Assembly (NCBI GenBank): GCA_028753945.1
Contig: JAPNXP010000013.1
Coordinates: 1,054,001 to 1,118,000 of the forward strand
Source of the DNA: Hexactinellida sp. DTS-2022
Taxonomy: Eukaryota; Porifera; Hexactinellida
Direction of reading: 5' to 3'
Length of the DNA stretch: 64,000 nucleotides
Shown here: positions 24,114 to 36,600 of the stretch, one piece after another
Layout: each line of letters starts with the position of its first letter
Position numbering within the stretch: the stretch's first letter is position 1
Position numbers and translations under genes: made by a program
Notes under the pieces: generated by a model
The model's input: the letters and a program-made list of their open reading frames with translations, nothing else
What the model was told of the DNA's origin: nothing
Database searches by the model: none

Positions 24114-24888
24114 TACGGATTGTATTAAAGTGATGGGGGACTAGAAACCGCAATTAATATTGGGATATAAACATAGGTAAACAAATTAATGAAAATTCAA
24201 AATCAACCTAGAAGTTAGCTTTCAACGAGTATTATAGGTAAACAAGTATGCCGAACACGAATTTCGCGTTTATAAATTTCTCATATTAATATTTGTTGTT
24301 GTTGTTTACACAAATAGGTAAACAAATTAATGAAATTCAGAATCAACCTAGAAGTTAGCTTTCAACGAGTATTATAGGTAAACAAGTATGCCGAACACGA
24401 ATTTCGCGTTTATAAATTTCTCATATTAATATTTGTTGTTGTTGTTTACACAAATAGGTAAACAAATTAATGAAAATTCAGAATCAACCTAGAAGTTAGT
24501 TTTCAACGGGTATTATAGGTAAACAAGTATGCTGAACACGATTTTCGCGGTTTTAATTTTCTAATATGAATATTTGTTGTTGTTGTTTACACAAATAGGT
24601 AAACAAATTAATAAAAATTCAAAATCAACCTAGAAGTTAGCTTTCAACGGGTATTGTAGGTAAACAAGTATACTGAACACGAATTTCGCGTTTATAAAAT
24701 TCTAATATGAGTATTTGTTGTTGTTGTGGTTTACACAAATAGGTAAACAAATTAATGAAAATCAAAATCATAACGTCCTTATCTACATTTCCATGTTAGA
24801 AAATGTGAGGAGTAAGGCCGCACAGCGGCCGTTAACTTGAGGTGCGTAGCACCGATCTGTCGCAAAGCGACCGAGACCGAAGGGCTCG
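24031..24888. mobile_element. Helentron/'pearl'-like non-autonomous element, copy B
   Basis: It follows copy A directly: the terminal GGGCTCG is joined to TATATTATTAAATCTCGATT. It has the same plan, with a longer GT microsatellite (24,053-24,112) and four core repeats (markers 24,237, 24,377, 24,518, 24,659). It carries the same hairpin tail with small changes (GGCCGCACAGCGGCC). Core units within B share ACACAAATAGG where A has ACACAAAATAGG, so each array seems to have homogenised separately. Confidence 0.75.
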
Positions 24889-24912
24889 TATATATATATA
24901 TATACGTGTATA

Positions 24913-25099
24913 CAGTCGAAATCGGGTATTTTTGCCACGGGTTTTTTTCCTTATCGGGTTATTTTGCCTCCTTGCTTCTCCTTGTTTCTTCATAACCTCA
25001 TAGAACTGTATATTGTTAAATACGGGGTTTTTTGCGTATCGGGTTTTTTTGCATCTTTTTCCATGCATTTAGGGGGGCAAAAAAACCCAGTTTCGACTG
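24913..25099. mobile_element. TA-flanked MITE, 187 bp
   Basis: The ends CAGTCGAAATCGGGTATTTT and AAAAAACCCAGTTTCGACTG are inverted, with TA at 24,911-24,912 and 25,100-25,101. Internal ATCGGGTTTTTTTGC-type motifs repeat. Non-coding. Confidence 0.75.
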
Positions 25100-25382
25100 T
25101 ATACAAATTTGGAGAAGATACATTATTATATTTTCCACTTGTATTTGTACGTATATATATTGTATACTAGTATTACTATTATACAGCATAAAAAGCGGCC
25201 CAGCTTTATCAAGTAGCCCAATTATTTTATACAGTTAACAAATTAATTCCGTACTTTAACTAACATAAAAACGATGTTGTCATTGAACTGATGTTGTAAA
25301 TTGCATCTAAAATTATTGTATTAATTTTATAATCCAATTTGCTGGAAAGTATAACTAACTCCAGCAGCTGGTATGGCGTATA

Positions 25383-25482
25383 CAGGTAAACCTCCCAAAG
25401 CGGCACCCATCGGGAGAATGATTCTGTGCCGCTTCTCGGAGGTTGCCGCTACTCGGAGGTGCCGCTTTGGGAGGTTTACCTG
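25383..25482. mobile_element. TA-flanked palindromic MITE, 100 bp
   Basis: CAGGTAAACCTCCCAAAGCGG and its exact complement at the right end form a 20+ bp perfect TIR, with TA on both sides (25,381-25,382 and 25,483-25,484). The high identity suggests recent activity. Confidence 0.8.
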
Positions 25483-25653
25483 TATTCATGGGCATAGAGT
25501 GTGAGCGTAGCATAGCAATCCTGGAGATGGAGCGGGTGATAGATAAAGTCTCTATCTAAAATGGACACAGCAAAGGTGAATGTTTAACGAGTCGGTATCT
25601 AATAAAGAAGGGAGTTTCTTTTTACTACCACTAGCTTACCAAATTTAGATATA

Positions 25654-25755
25654 CAGTCGACTCCGCTTAATAGAGCCACTGGTTAATAGTTTTCTCCGCT
25701 TAATGGGGTCAAAGTAACCTGGTCCCGATGTGACTCTATTAAGCGGGGTCGACTG
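25654..25755. mobile_element. TA-flanked MITE, 102 bp
   Basis: The ends CAGTCGACTCCGCTTAATAG and CTATTAAGCGGGGTCGACTG are inverted repeats flanked by TA (25,652-25,653 and 25,756-25,757). Non-coding. Confidence 0.8.
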
Positions 25756-25757
25756 TA

Positions 25758-26183
25758 GTTCTGTTATAAGTTTCTAACATCAAATTTATTACAAAGTCAA
25801 CAAGATTTCATGATTGAACCATATAAGTAGCATACGTGGTTTTAGAGTCATAAACCGGGTTAAATCTTGACCCGGACCAACTGATATATCCCCTACAATA
25901 TTTTCTTATAGATGTTATCACAATGTATTACACTGAAGTACATTTGATCATAATCTATATCTATAAATAATTTTGATATATTTAATTTATATTTACAAGC
26001 CCTCTCTCGATGAAATCACAAAATAATTACAGTCAAATATAATTAGCATAGATAGAAACAACCCTTTTCTAATAAAGGCAATATTTGTAAGTAAAATTAT
26101 CTACTTATAAACACAATAATAGCATAACTACTTACTCAAACATATAACAGTTCATCTAAGATTTAAATATACAAACATTGCGT
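25758..26183. other. Intergenic, nothing recognised
   Basis: AT-rich sequence downstream of the small minus-strand frame. I see no repeats or exons. Confidence 0.4.
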
Positions 26184-26378
26184 TTACTTTTTCACTTGTT
26201 TTATACTTCTCGCTTTGATAAGCCCCCCTTTTCCGTCCTCCAAAACCACACTAATGGATTCTATGATATCCCCATTTGGTGCAATATGTTTGCTCGCCTT
26301 AAGCTTTTCATTGCCAATCTGAATTTCTACCTGTTGAAATTCTCCTTTAGGCCCCTGGATAGATATTTCTTTACTCAT
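26184..26378 (-). CDS. Small open reading frame, 64 residues, unknown
   Basis: The frame starts MSKEISIQGPKGEFQQ at 26,378 and ends IKQVKK before a stop at 26,184. An upstream ATG at about 26,429 would add a hydrophobic leader, but MSKEI looks the more natural start. The product would be charged and soluble, with a beta-rich look (VEIQIGNEKLKASK, ISVVLEDGKGGLIKA). I do not recognise a family. It may be a complete small gene or the last exon of a larger one. Support is only its unbroken frame and protein-like composition. Confidence 0.35.
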   Translation of the reverse strand: MSKEISIQGPKGEFQQVEIQIGNEKLKASKHIAPNGDIIESISVVLEDGKGGLIKARSIKQVKK

Positions 26379-26429
26379 AGTGAAATTGTATATTGTTAGA
26401 AGAAGTGGGATATTATGATTACATGTCAT

Positions 26430-27280
26430 GCAAACTCAATATACTATATATAATATACTACTTGTCGGGAGATGAAGTAATCTCCAATACAAGAGGTTAT
26501 CTCAGTGCATGCAGGTAATCAATTAGAAAAAGTACATCGATAACATTTTACAAATGAATAAGAATTTGTCTTAGAAATATGACACTTAATAAGATCCCAA
26601 AAAGTTAGAAATAAATGAGATTACCTCATCTTCTCACATAAAACTATTTGGTCAATAATAAAATCTCAAATATAAACTGCACCTGTTTGAGATAACAACG
26701 CTCAGGACATGCCCTAACAATATCAACTTTCGGCGCTCCCTATGAACTTAGTCACATTGGCCCGATATACCTAAAAAAATAAATGTTAGCTTGAGCGCCG
26801 TAATGAGGGGCGTCCTGGGCGATCTCCAAAAATTGTATTCTTTTTTTGAAATAACTTATAAGTAGAATGTCTATTTATTGACAGTCTATAAAGCCCATAC
26901 AACTAAGCGAAAAAATTGTAGACCATCTATAAATTCAGTAGACCTAAAGCGCCTGCCGTCTATGGATAATAGTATTTAAGTAAAAAGTGGTATATTTATA
27001 AACGGTCTACATATAAGTTCTTTCATTTCCAATCCAGGTTTTCTTGTTGAATACCAATTGAATAGCCATTGTAGGGACTTGATTTTGTGGAACTGTTTGT
27101 TCGTCTTATCCGGAAATTCGTATTAATTAATTAACCGTGTTCCTACTATCGAAGTTCTAATGTTATTGAATATCGTGTCTATCAAGAAACATACCTTGTG
27201 TTTGTTGTACTTGGAGAAAGAATTTTGATTTTCGCGGAACCTTCAGTTTCTATTGTAAATATGTTTTATTCCCTGGCGTG
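26430..27280. other. Intergenic, with a decayed pogo-like end
   Basis: 27,110-27,165 contains TTCGTATTAATTAATTAACC and a worn CGAAGTTCTAATG terminus similar to the pogo-type MITEs. I see nothing else. Confidence 0.35.
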
Positions 27281-27283
27281 TAG

Positions 27284-27436
27284 CCGTCCGTAGAAAGCAC
27301 TTGTGGTAGTAAGAGTGTGTGGGGAATAAGTGAAGTGTTTCTAATAGATGAACAAAGTGGGAAATATGAAGCGCAAGGATTAGCGAGAGTGAATGCAAAC
27401 GGAATTAATAAAGAAATGGAAAATATTGTGACTTGG
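27284..27436 (+). CDS. Orphan exon candidate, 51 codons
   Basis: On the plus strand a 51-codon open segment lies between a possible acceptor (GGCGTGTAG) and a strong donor (GTAAGT at 27,437). It reads in part SVWGISEVFLIDEQSGKYEA and INKEMENIVTW. Its composition is protein-like, but I found neither a start codon nor a partner exon and recognise no family. It could be an exon of an unseen gene or a chance frame. Confidence 0.25.
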
Positions 27437-27650
27437 GTAAGTGAACTCATTTCTTCATCTACATACTAAACATTAAAATAATTCATTGTTTGTAAGCAGT
27501 TAACAATAAGTTTAACGAAACTAGCATATAGATTTATAATTTAAATATAAAGAATTCGAATTTAAAATAACTAGTAGTACAAATTAAAATAAATACTTAT
27601 AGTTAACATCGTAAGGAAATAAAAAAAGGGGGCCAATAAAAAAGTTAATT

Positions 27651-30600
27651 TTAAAGTTTGGGTCTCACAATTTTCCCCTTCCTTTGAACGAAAATCTCCC
27701 AATCAACCATAGTTTCATAAGCAGTGACCTTAGAATAGCCGGCGGAAGCCCGCTTCATCTCATCATCCTCTGTGTATATAGGATTAATCAAGCTCTCGCG
27801 GATTCGAGTTGATACGTAGTGGGTATTAGTGGCCGGATCGTACATATTTCTGTATGGGGAAGGGGAGCGAGCAAGCGAATACGTCTCTGATGGATCTGGG
27901 TAGTAAGTCACGCCACGATACAACGGACTGTCTGAGTCAATCGTTTTCTGAAGATTTTTCTTTTCCTTACTACCGGATGTGTGAACTTGAACTGTTTTAT
28001 TCTTCTTCTTAAGTGTAAAGTATACAGCCATCAGAAGAAAGATAATAATAATAATAATAAAGATAGTCGGGGTCCCAATATACAGAAATAATTGGGCAGT
28101 TGTATACTTTGGTTCAGAAATCTCACAATTATCGAGTTGGTATAAATCTGATAAAGTGAACAGAGGGTGTATGGTAGAGGGGAGGGGCAACGGGTCACCG
28201 GATGGAGTCACCAAAGAGATACCCTCTGTGGAAATAGGTTTTAAGTCAGAATCAAGAGTTTGTACTGAGAATAAGCTAGAAATGAGAGGGAGAGACTGAG
28301 TGGATTCTAGAAAGATGAAGAAACGATAAGTTAGCAGCGGTTCGGGAAGAGGCTCACCAATATCCAGCGTGTAAAAATACGGCACCGATTCAGGGCTCGC
28401 TTCGAACAACAAAACACTTGTTTGTCCATCGTAATGCAGAGCAAGGAATGAACCTACACTGATAGACCAGTTCGTGTAGGAAGATAGATCAGAGCTGCTA
28501 ATTATACCGATATAGACTTTAATAGAATCTGCATCAAGGTGTGTGTAAATAGAATGCTGTGAATTAGACAATTCAACTTGCAAGGAGAAACTGCATAAAT
28601 TATTATTGTTACCTTCACGAAGTTTATAATCCATAAATAATGGAAGAATACCAAAATGAGCGGAAAATAATCGACGAAAATCTTCAAAATCAACAGCACC
28701 ATCCTGCGTGACGTCATAGTTACTATTCAACCCTTCAGTGGCCTCTGCTAAGTGCTGTTGTGCTATAAAGTGGGATAGGATCAAAATATCTGCCATGTCC
28801 AGCTTGCTGTCGTCATTAAGGTCTGCAATTAGATTACTGCTCTCCTTCTGAGTAAGGCTACTCAATAAGAAGAGCTCGCTGGAGTGTATGGTAATGACAG
28901 GAGATGTCTGATTTGGGGAAAGTATAAATGAGAGGTCTGCGATTTTAACCAAGCCCAACTGATTAGCTGCATTGGACAGTGCACCGATATGGATAGATGA
29001 AGAGGCTAAAGAGCTGAGTAGAAACACATCTCCGTAGGGAGGAGGGCTGGTAATAGAGAATTCATCAGTCTTTGTTAGGTGTGAAAAAGTAATTTGAGTT
29101 GAGTTGTATTTAATTTCGATGTCAAATGCGAATGTAGAGCCTTGTAGGAAGTGGAAATATAGAGGAACTGAGTATTGTGAGTCTGTAGCAGTAGGCATAG
29201 CGGTGCCGACTATGTTACCGAGATGTGGAGACCCAGGGGCTGGCAAGAAATTACACTCAAATAAGTGAGAAGTATTTGAGGTAAAGAATAGAATCGAGAT
29301 TAGAACACTGGAACATTCAGATTCAAGGATAATATTCTTACTCGCGGTTATTCTCACCGCTTCTTGACTGCTCGTCATCGTCAGAGATTCTGCGAAATAG
29401 AACAGATTATGAGAACTAAGACTGTACACGCCTGACATACCTACAAAGCTAAATGTGAGTGAGACAGAGAAGGAGCTATTCCTCAGTCCATACAGCACGC
29501 TATCAATTGGGACTCCGTTACTGTCCAACACAGCTGTATTTATAGAAGAAACAACAGGAGAGGTGACGAGGTTTAATCTTGCACTGGAATGCATCGTCCG
29601 ATATCTACCTGTTATGTTGATGAAGTTAGAAACTGCATCAGAGGACAGAGTACACGTGTCTTGTGAGGCGCAGAGAGAGGAATTGGAATCTGAATATATC
29701 GTGTAATCATCTAAAGTAACGTTAATCGAGTAACTGTCTTCTGCTATTAAAACAGCTCTGATAGAAAAAGGTTCAAATACTGTGGAGCCGATTTTCGGCA
29801 GGGATTCTAAGGAGGCACCCGTATACATAGAAACAGCGAATATTTCCATAGAAGGGGTATGTACGACACTAATTATCAGAGAGTCAGATAGTACTGAGTT
29901 CAGATAGACAGATAAAGTAATATTCCCAAATGTACTAGACGCACTTCTAACGCTCAATGTTCCAGACGTGAGGCTGGGGATAATCAGCATAGTTGGATCA
30001 TTTATAGCGAGAGTAATAGAAGAAGCGATCGAGTTGAGAGAAATATTGTTATGAATTACATTGACTTCATCAATGCTAATATACGCCTGCGTTTGGTTAG
30101 CCCAAATTCCATTAAGTTTAATTTGAGTGAGATATGGAATACCACCGAGTGCTAGAAGTGAGTTTGGATGGGAGATACGTGAATGCTCAATTTCTATCAG
30201 CACAGAAGAAGGGATAGTTTGTATAATGTCGATTCTACTGGTCGTAGAGTATAGCAGGTCCCCACCACAAACCACGGAGTTACTCAGCACTAGCAACAGA
30301 TATGAGTAAGTGGAATGGAAGAGAAGAGAAGAGCGTATCTCTGGAAGCTCGTTTCTAACAACAAACAGCTTTGTAGGATCAACTGGGATAACATGAAGAT
30401 AGTTAGTCCCAAATATATAATCAAGAGAAGTTGTGTTATCGATTAAAATAGAATTTTGTAGAGCACATATTCTGTTCTTGTCAGTGAAATTTGAGCTAAC
30501 AGTGAAAGTAAGAACATCGAGAGAATCCTCGTTTGTCGAAATAGAAGAACTTATATCAGCTATGAGAAGAGAAGAAATACCATTGATATAGGAGTAAACA

Positions 30601-33600
30601 TTTGAGAATGTTATGAGTAGTGGAACCATATAAATCGATCTCACTTGTATATCTAAGGTTATATTGACTGTCATTGTCTTAAGTGTTGGATTATTTGGTT
30701 GCAAATAGAAACTAGGATTAAACGAAATCAAATATATCACTTGTGGGTCGTAAGTTAAGTGGGCAATTAATTGGTTCGTAAGATCAATCTTTCTGGTTTC
30801 AGAATTCACATTAACAATAGTACCCAATATAGTAAGCTTAGTCCATTCATACATATGTTCACAATTGTGATTCAACCACGAATAGATTGGTTTCAAAGTG
30901 TCAGAATCTGAGTTTACACTGATCTGTTGGAATCTCCATACATTCACATATTGAATATCGCTAATGTCTTTATACATAACTGTTATGGCAACGCGTCTCG
31001 GAGTAGTGTCACTCCCGAAATGTAATCTGTTACAAGCGGAGTCTAAAAACATAATAGATTCATTTGAGTCAACTGAACATCTGAGTTGAGAGTTTTCTCC
31101 ATTCAAATGAGTTACTTTTCCAGTCTTAGATATAGCGATAGCAGAAATACCGAGATTAATTATCGAGACTACACCTAGTAGAGTGCTAGAGATCTCAAGG
31201 ATATCTTTCTGAAGAATAAACGAAATTAGAGTATTGGGACTATCAGGCAATAGTTGGATAGAAGCAACCCTCGATAGACCATTTATATGAAGAAAATCTA
31301 CATAATTGTTTCTATCAGTGACCAGCCCTATGCTGTCAGTGACTAGTTTAAGTTCAGTTGCAAGAGTAGCAAAGCTGTTTGTGTAGTATCCATTGTGTTC
31401 TAGTACGAAGTGGCCTATAAGTCCAGAGTCACTGGGGGTACTAACTGAAGAATTGAGTATTAAGTCATTCACGCCGTATAAAACAGTTGAACGACCATTT
31501 GTTTGTGAGAATATTGTCCAGCCTGAAGCAGGACTAAAATAAGTGAAATTTAAATCGCCAGAAATATCCAATTTAATTTCGAAAGTTGTTACTGTTGATT
31601 GAGAATAACGCGCATATATTGGTAGCGAAAGTTTCTCGTTATAATACAGAGTATCATATGGTAGTGATATATAGAAATCAGATTGCAAAGATTGTGTAAC
31701 CTTAGAGAGGCTTAATGTAATTGTCTCATTGTTTGAATTCACCACAAATGGAATCTCTACTAACTGATCTTTATCCTTCAACAAGTTAAACACCGAACTA
31801 GGAATGGTAATAGTAAAATAAGAAACCCCATTTTCAAAAGGTGATATGTATGGTTGTGAAAATATATAAAGTATTAAACTTGAATTGGAAATAAGTGGAC
31901 CATTAAACACGTCTTGATAGATTATGATTTCGAAAACAGGTTGAGTAGACCACACTATGTTGTTAGGAATATAAAAATAGAATATTTCAGAACTTACTCG
32001 GGTGTTAATAGAAATACCAATATGCCCCAAAGATACCTGTATTTCGTCCTGTTTGCTTGTGAAACTTAACATATCCATGGTATATATATTCCCATTCTGT
32101 TCAAGAGATCCATTTCTGCTCCATACGTTGGAAGGAAACGTTATTATAGGATTCAAATTGGGAGGTAACAACATAGATTGTACAATAGATGACACTAAAT
32201 CTTGCACTATTATATATAGAGTAGTTCTAGACTCGACAAATACTGGAGACCCTGAATTGTAGAATAACTTTGCTACAAGAGACAGTATATAAATAGGACG
32301 GTTTGTTTGTAACTTTGTATACAGGTAGATCATGCCAGAATCAGATTTTATCGCAAATATCGAGGCTTCATTTCCACCAGAAAACTCGTATAAAACTCTA
32401 TCATACTCATTAGTCACAGTCTCTAATGATACTGTTGCTACGATAACTCCAACTTTATGGTAGGAGAATACGTGAGTGTAATACGTGGATCTCTGGAATT
32501 CAGGCGTACTAGTGCTAATAGAGGGTATTAGATTGAGAGTTGTGATTGCGAAACTCGAATTATGGATACCCAATCTCAACTGTGTTTGCAATGAGTTGAG
32601 TGTACCAGTTTGATTGATAACAACTTTAATGAAAGGGTAATTAAGTTGCAGAGAAAGCTTCAAATTAGGAATACAAGTCAGTGATTCGAGGGACAATTTT
32701 TCTAACGTCAATTCAGAGTTGTTACGAATTATTTGAAAACCAATGAATGAAGAGATTTGGTTTATCCCAGGCAGTGAGAGTGTATGAGACGTACTATTTG
32801 ACTGAATAATATACTCCAATTCCATTTGTTGTATTTCAAAACTGATAGATATGTTTGTACATAGTTGGTGTGCGACAACAGCACCATCACATGCCTGTGC
32901 GGTAATATAGTAACTAAGTAACGAGCTGTTAACTGGTGCAATGAGATGGAGAGAACCTGTGATCGGATTCAGTATAAAACTGTTGCTTGATTGTGTGATA
33001 ATGCTATAAGCCACAGTCCCTTCAATTCCAGTATCTAAATCTGTTGCAGAAATGCTACCAACAAATGCCCCAACAGTCGCAGAAGGTGTAAGTACAAATG
33101 AATAATTAGTCAGAGAAAATTCAGGCGAATAGTCATTTGTAGGAATAATACGAATCTCGAATGATGCAATTGCCGTATTCTGTCCCGGATCAGATGCTTG
33201 AATCCGTAGATTATAAAGTGGATTCTCGTCGATATGAGGGACACTTTCCAATATAAGTACTCCACTACTGGAATCTATAGAGAACGCATTGTCAATGTTA
33301 CCAGACACAATCTGGTAAGTTAGAACTTCGTTGTCACCATCAACTGCAGTGACTGTGTAGACAATAGAGTCCCTGGCTGTCCCTTCCTTCACGAATACCT
33401 CATAGACAGATTGAGAGAACTCAGGGAAGTTGTCATTATCATTAGCAACGTGAATAGTTACATTCACAGAGCTAGATTTACGGAGAGAAGGTTGCGCCAT
33501 ATCTGTTGCTGTTATGTAGAGCGATATTTCAGTTGGATATTGCTCAGCATCTAAGGACTGATATAGCACAATAGCACCAGTAGTCGAGTTTACAATGAAA

Positions 33601-36600
33601 TAAGGAGAATTGGAGATGCTGTATACAATTCTTCCATTGTCGCCATTATCAAGGTCAGATGCAATTAGCTGCAGTATAGTAGAACCAATAGAAGTTCCTT
33701 CAGACACTGATTTAGAGTAACTTTGTTGCTCGAATACAGGTGGATGTATGTTGGCAGGAAATACAGATATAATTACAAGCGAGGTATCTAGGTGCACCGA
33801 GTCATTAACTAATACAGGTAACGATATATCCTGAATTGTCAACTCCTTTTTAACAGAGATTTCCCCAGATTGAGAATTCAAATCGAAGAAATCATTATTA
33901 GTGGTAAACTGGTAAAATAGAGTTGATGCTGTGTCTTTGTCAGTTGCAGTTATACTCCCAATAATGATGCTTATATTGGTATTATTCTCAATTGTAAAGG
34001 TATACGTCATATCAGTGAAAAGTGGAGGTGAGTCATTTTCATTGACAACTTGGATGTAAACTGAAATGGCAGAAGATTTGCGTTGCCAAGGCGAAGCGTT
34101 ATCTTTCGCAGTTATAGTAAAGTTAACGATTTGAAACAGTTCATAATCAAGAGAGGCAATGAGAGAGAGCACACCGCTAGTCTGGTCAATTGAGAAATAA
34201 GAATTTTCTGAAATACCAAAAGTTATCAGCCCATTATCCCCAGTGTCAGAATCATTAACTATTATTTGTGCAACATTAGATGGGAATAGAGTGTTTTCTT
34301 TTATTTGTAGCGTATAAGATTCGTTTAGGAATACGGGAGAGTATATATTGGGTTCTTCTACAATCAAATTAACCGTGGTTGTAGCTGTATAAACACCATC
34401 GTAATACTCTACCTGGAGTGCTGTTATAGAATGGGAATCTGGATCGAAATCTTGAGACAAAGAGAGAAGACCATTATTAGAAAGTGTAAAAATACTAAAA
34501 TCATTTCCAGACGAGATTCTGTATAGAGTAGAACCGGTAGACAATGCGTCATCAGTTATATTAAGCCAGCCTATCTGGTCACCTGATTTGAAATTAGAAG
34601 CGAAATAAAATGTGTAAGAATTTAACATAAATTCTGGTGCGACATCATTAATATCTAGAATAACCACTGTCACTGAAATTGAGGAATATCTCACTTCAAA
34701 TAGGTTACTAGGATTTCTAGCTTCAATAGACAGAGAATACTTTTCTACAGCCTCGAAGTCTAACGACGTTCTACAATATAATTCTCCATCACTCGAAATC
34801 TCAAATACAACTCCAATGTTCCCACTCGAAATAGAATACTCTATAACAGCTGATTCACCAACATCAAAGTCAACAGCTACAAACGTATGAATCTTTAGAT
34901 TTATTCCCATATCTTCACTGACAGAGAGTTGATTGGGAGGAGACAAGAAAATTGGTGCGTACTTATTACCTAGCAATACTTTAATAACAACAGACGTATT
35001 GCCATACATATGAGGTACCCCTTGATCAGTAGCAACTAACGTTATTATATACTCCCTCCCAGCTTCTAGTATCTGTCCGTTATAATGCACGCCTCCAATG
35101 AGAGTGTCTGTATAGAACGGACAGGAATCCCCAGTTACACTGTACAACAGCTGAGAATTAACTCCCGAGTCTCTATCGCTAGCCACAAGGGAAATAACCT
35201 GTCCAATCTCCTGGTTAGTTGGTATGGTTACTGAGTAGAGTTGGAGAGGGAAGAAAGGCGAGTTATCATTAACATCCATAACGATTATAAGAATATTAGC
35301 GAGAGAAGTCTTCCTATACTTCTCAGTAGCTAGATCAGATGCTTGTACTTGCAATAGTATAGTACCTATGTACTGCTCGATATCTAACGGATTGAGTAGA
35401 GTAATAGCACCAGTGGAAGGGTCGATATACAAGAAACTATAACTCCCAATAATAGAATAAACAACCTCTCCTATACTGCCTAGATCCGAGTCCTCAGCTG
35501 TCACATTCAATATAGGATATGCGTAGTCTCTATTCTCCTCCAAATATACAGTGTAGTTATCAGAATATACGAACAGCGGTGCGTACTTATTGGTTGGAGT
35601 AACGTATACAGTCAGAGTAGCTGTAGAGGATAAGGGCACTTCGCCACGATCCACAGCTCCCAGTGTTAGGTTAAGCACAACATCAGCTCCTGACAAGGTA
35701 CGGTCAATCGAAATAGCACCAGTGGTAGATTCAATCTCAAAATAATCAGCTGATTGGGATATAATAGTGTACAGAACATCTCCGTTGGTATCAATATCCA
35801 AATCAAATGCCTGCACAGTTAACATCACCATACCAACCAGCGTATCCTCCTCTACAACAACTGAGTAATGCAGGCTACTGAATATAGGAGCATTGTCATT
35901 CACGTCTTCGATATTAACAAACAGAGTAGCTACAGTAGTCTTCCTGTCTTGCAGTGCTTGGTCTATTGCGGATATTTCTATTGAGTGCGTAGGGTTTGTT
36001 TCGCGGTCCAATTCACTCCCAACAGACACCACACCTGTATTAGGCTCAATGTTAAAATGCCCAGGAGTAGAAATGATATAGAAAATAGCGCTATTCGTGC
36101 CTTGATCCGCATCAGTAGCAGAGAACTGGGCAATGCCTGTGTTAACTGGAGTATTCTCTGGGATAGATTTGTATTGGTGGTTGATTGCGAATACAGGAGC
36201 GTTATCGTTAACATCCAACACTTCTATGCTAACAGTGGTAAAAGCTGAGAATTGGAGTGAGCCACCAGGAGCATCTGTCGCGGAAATATTCAGTGTAATC
36301 GGTAGCGTATCGACCTCACGGTCTAAGTTACCGAAAACTAACACATTTCCTTCATTATCAACAGTGAAACGAGTATCTCCTTGTACTACGGCGTAGGTTA
36401 ATTCTCCATCAACACCGGAGTCGCTATCGCTAGCAGTCACGCTCCCAATCACAGTATAGATCGGAGAGTTCTCAGAGACAGAGAACGAGTATAAGGTATT
36501 ACCGAATACCGGAGCGAATTCGTTAACGCCGGTTATCCCAATCGAGCACTGTAGCACGTCTGAGGTGAGACTGGGATAGCCCTTATCTCTAGCGCTCAGA

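Noticed and set aside
23010-24888. CRISPR-like array of regularly spaced repeats
   Set aside because: The repeated unit is the whole 141-bp core without unique spacers, inside an element with microsatellite and terminal hairpins in animal DNA.
28640-28870. Bacterial contamination suggested by the dockerin and cohesin modules
   Set aside because: They lie within a 10.6-kb exon continuous with cadherin repeats and a membrane helix, and the gene has spliceosomal introns.
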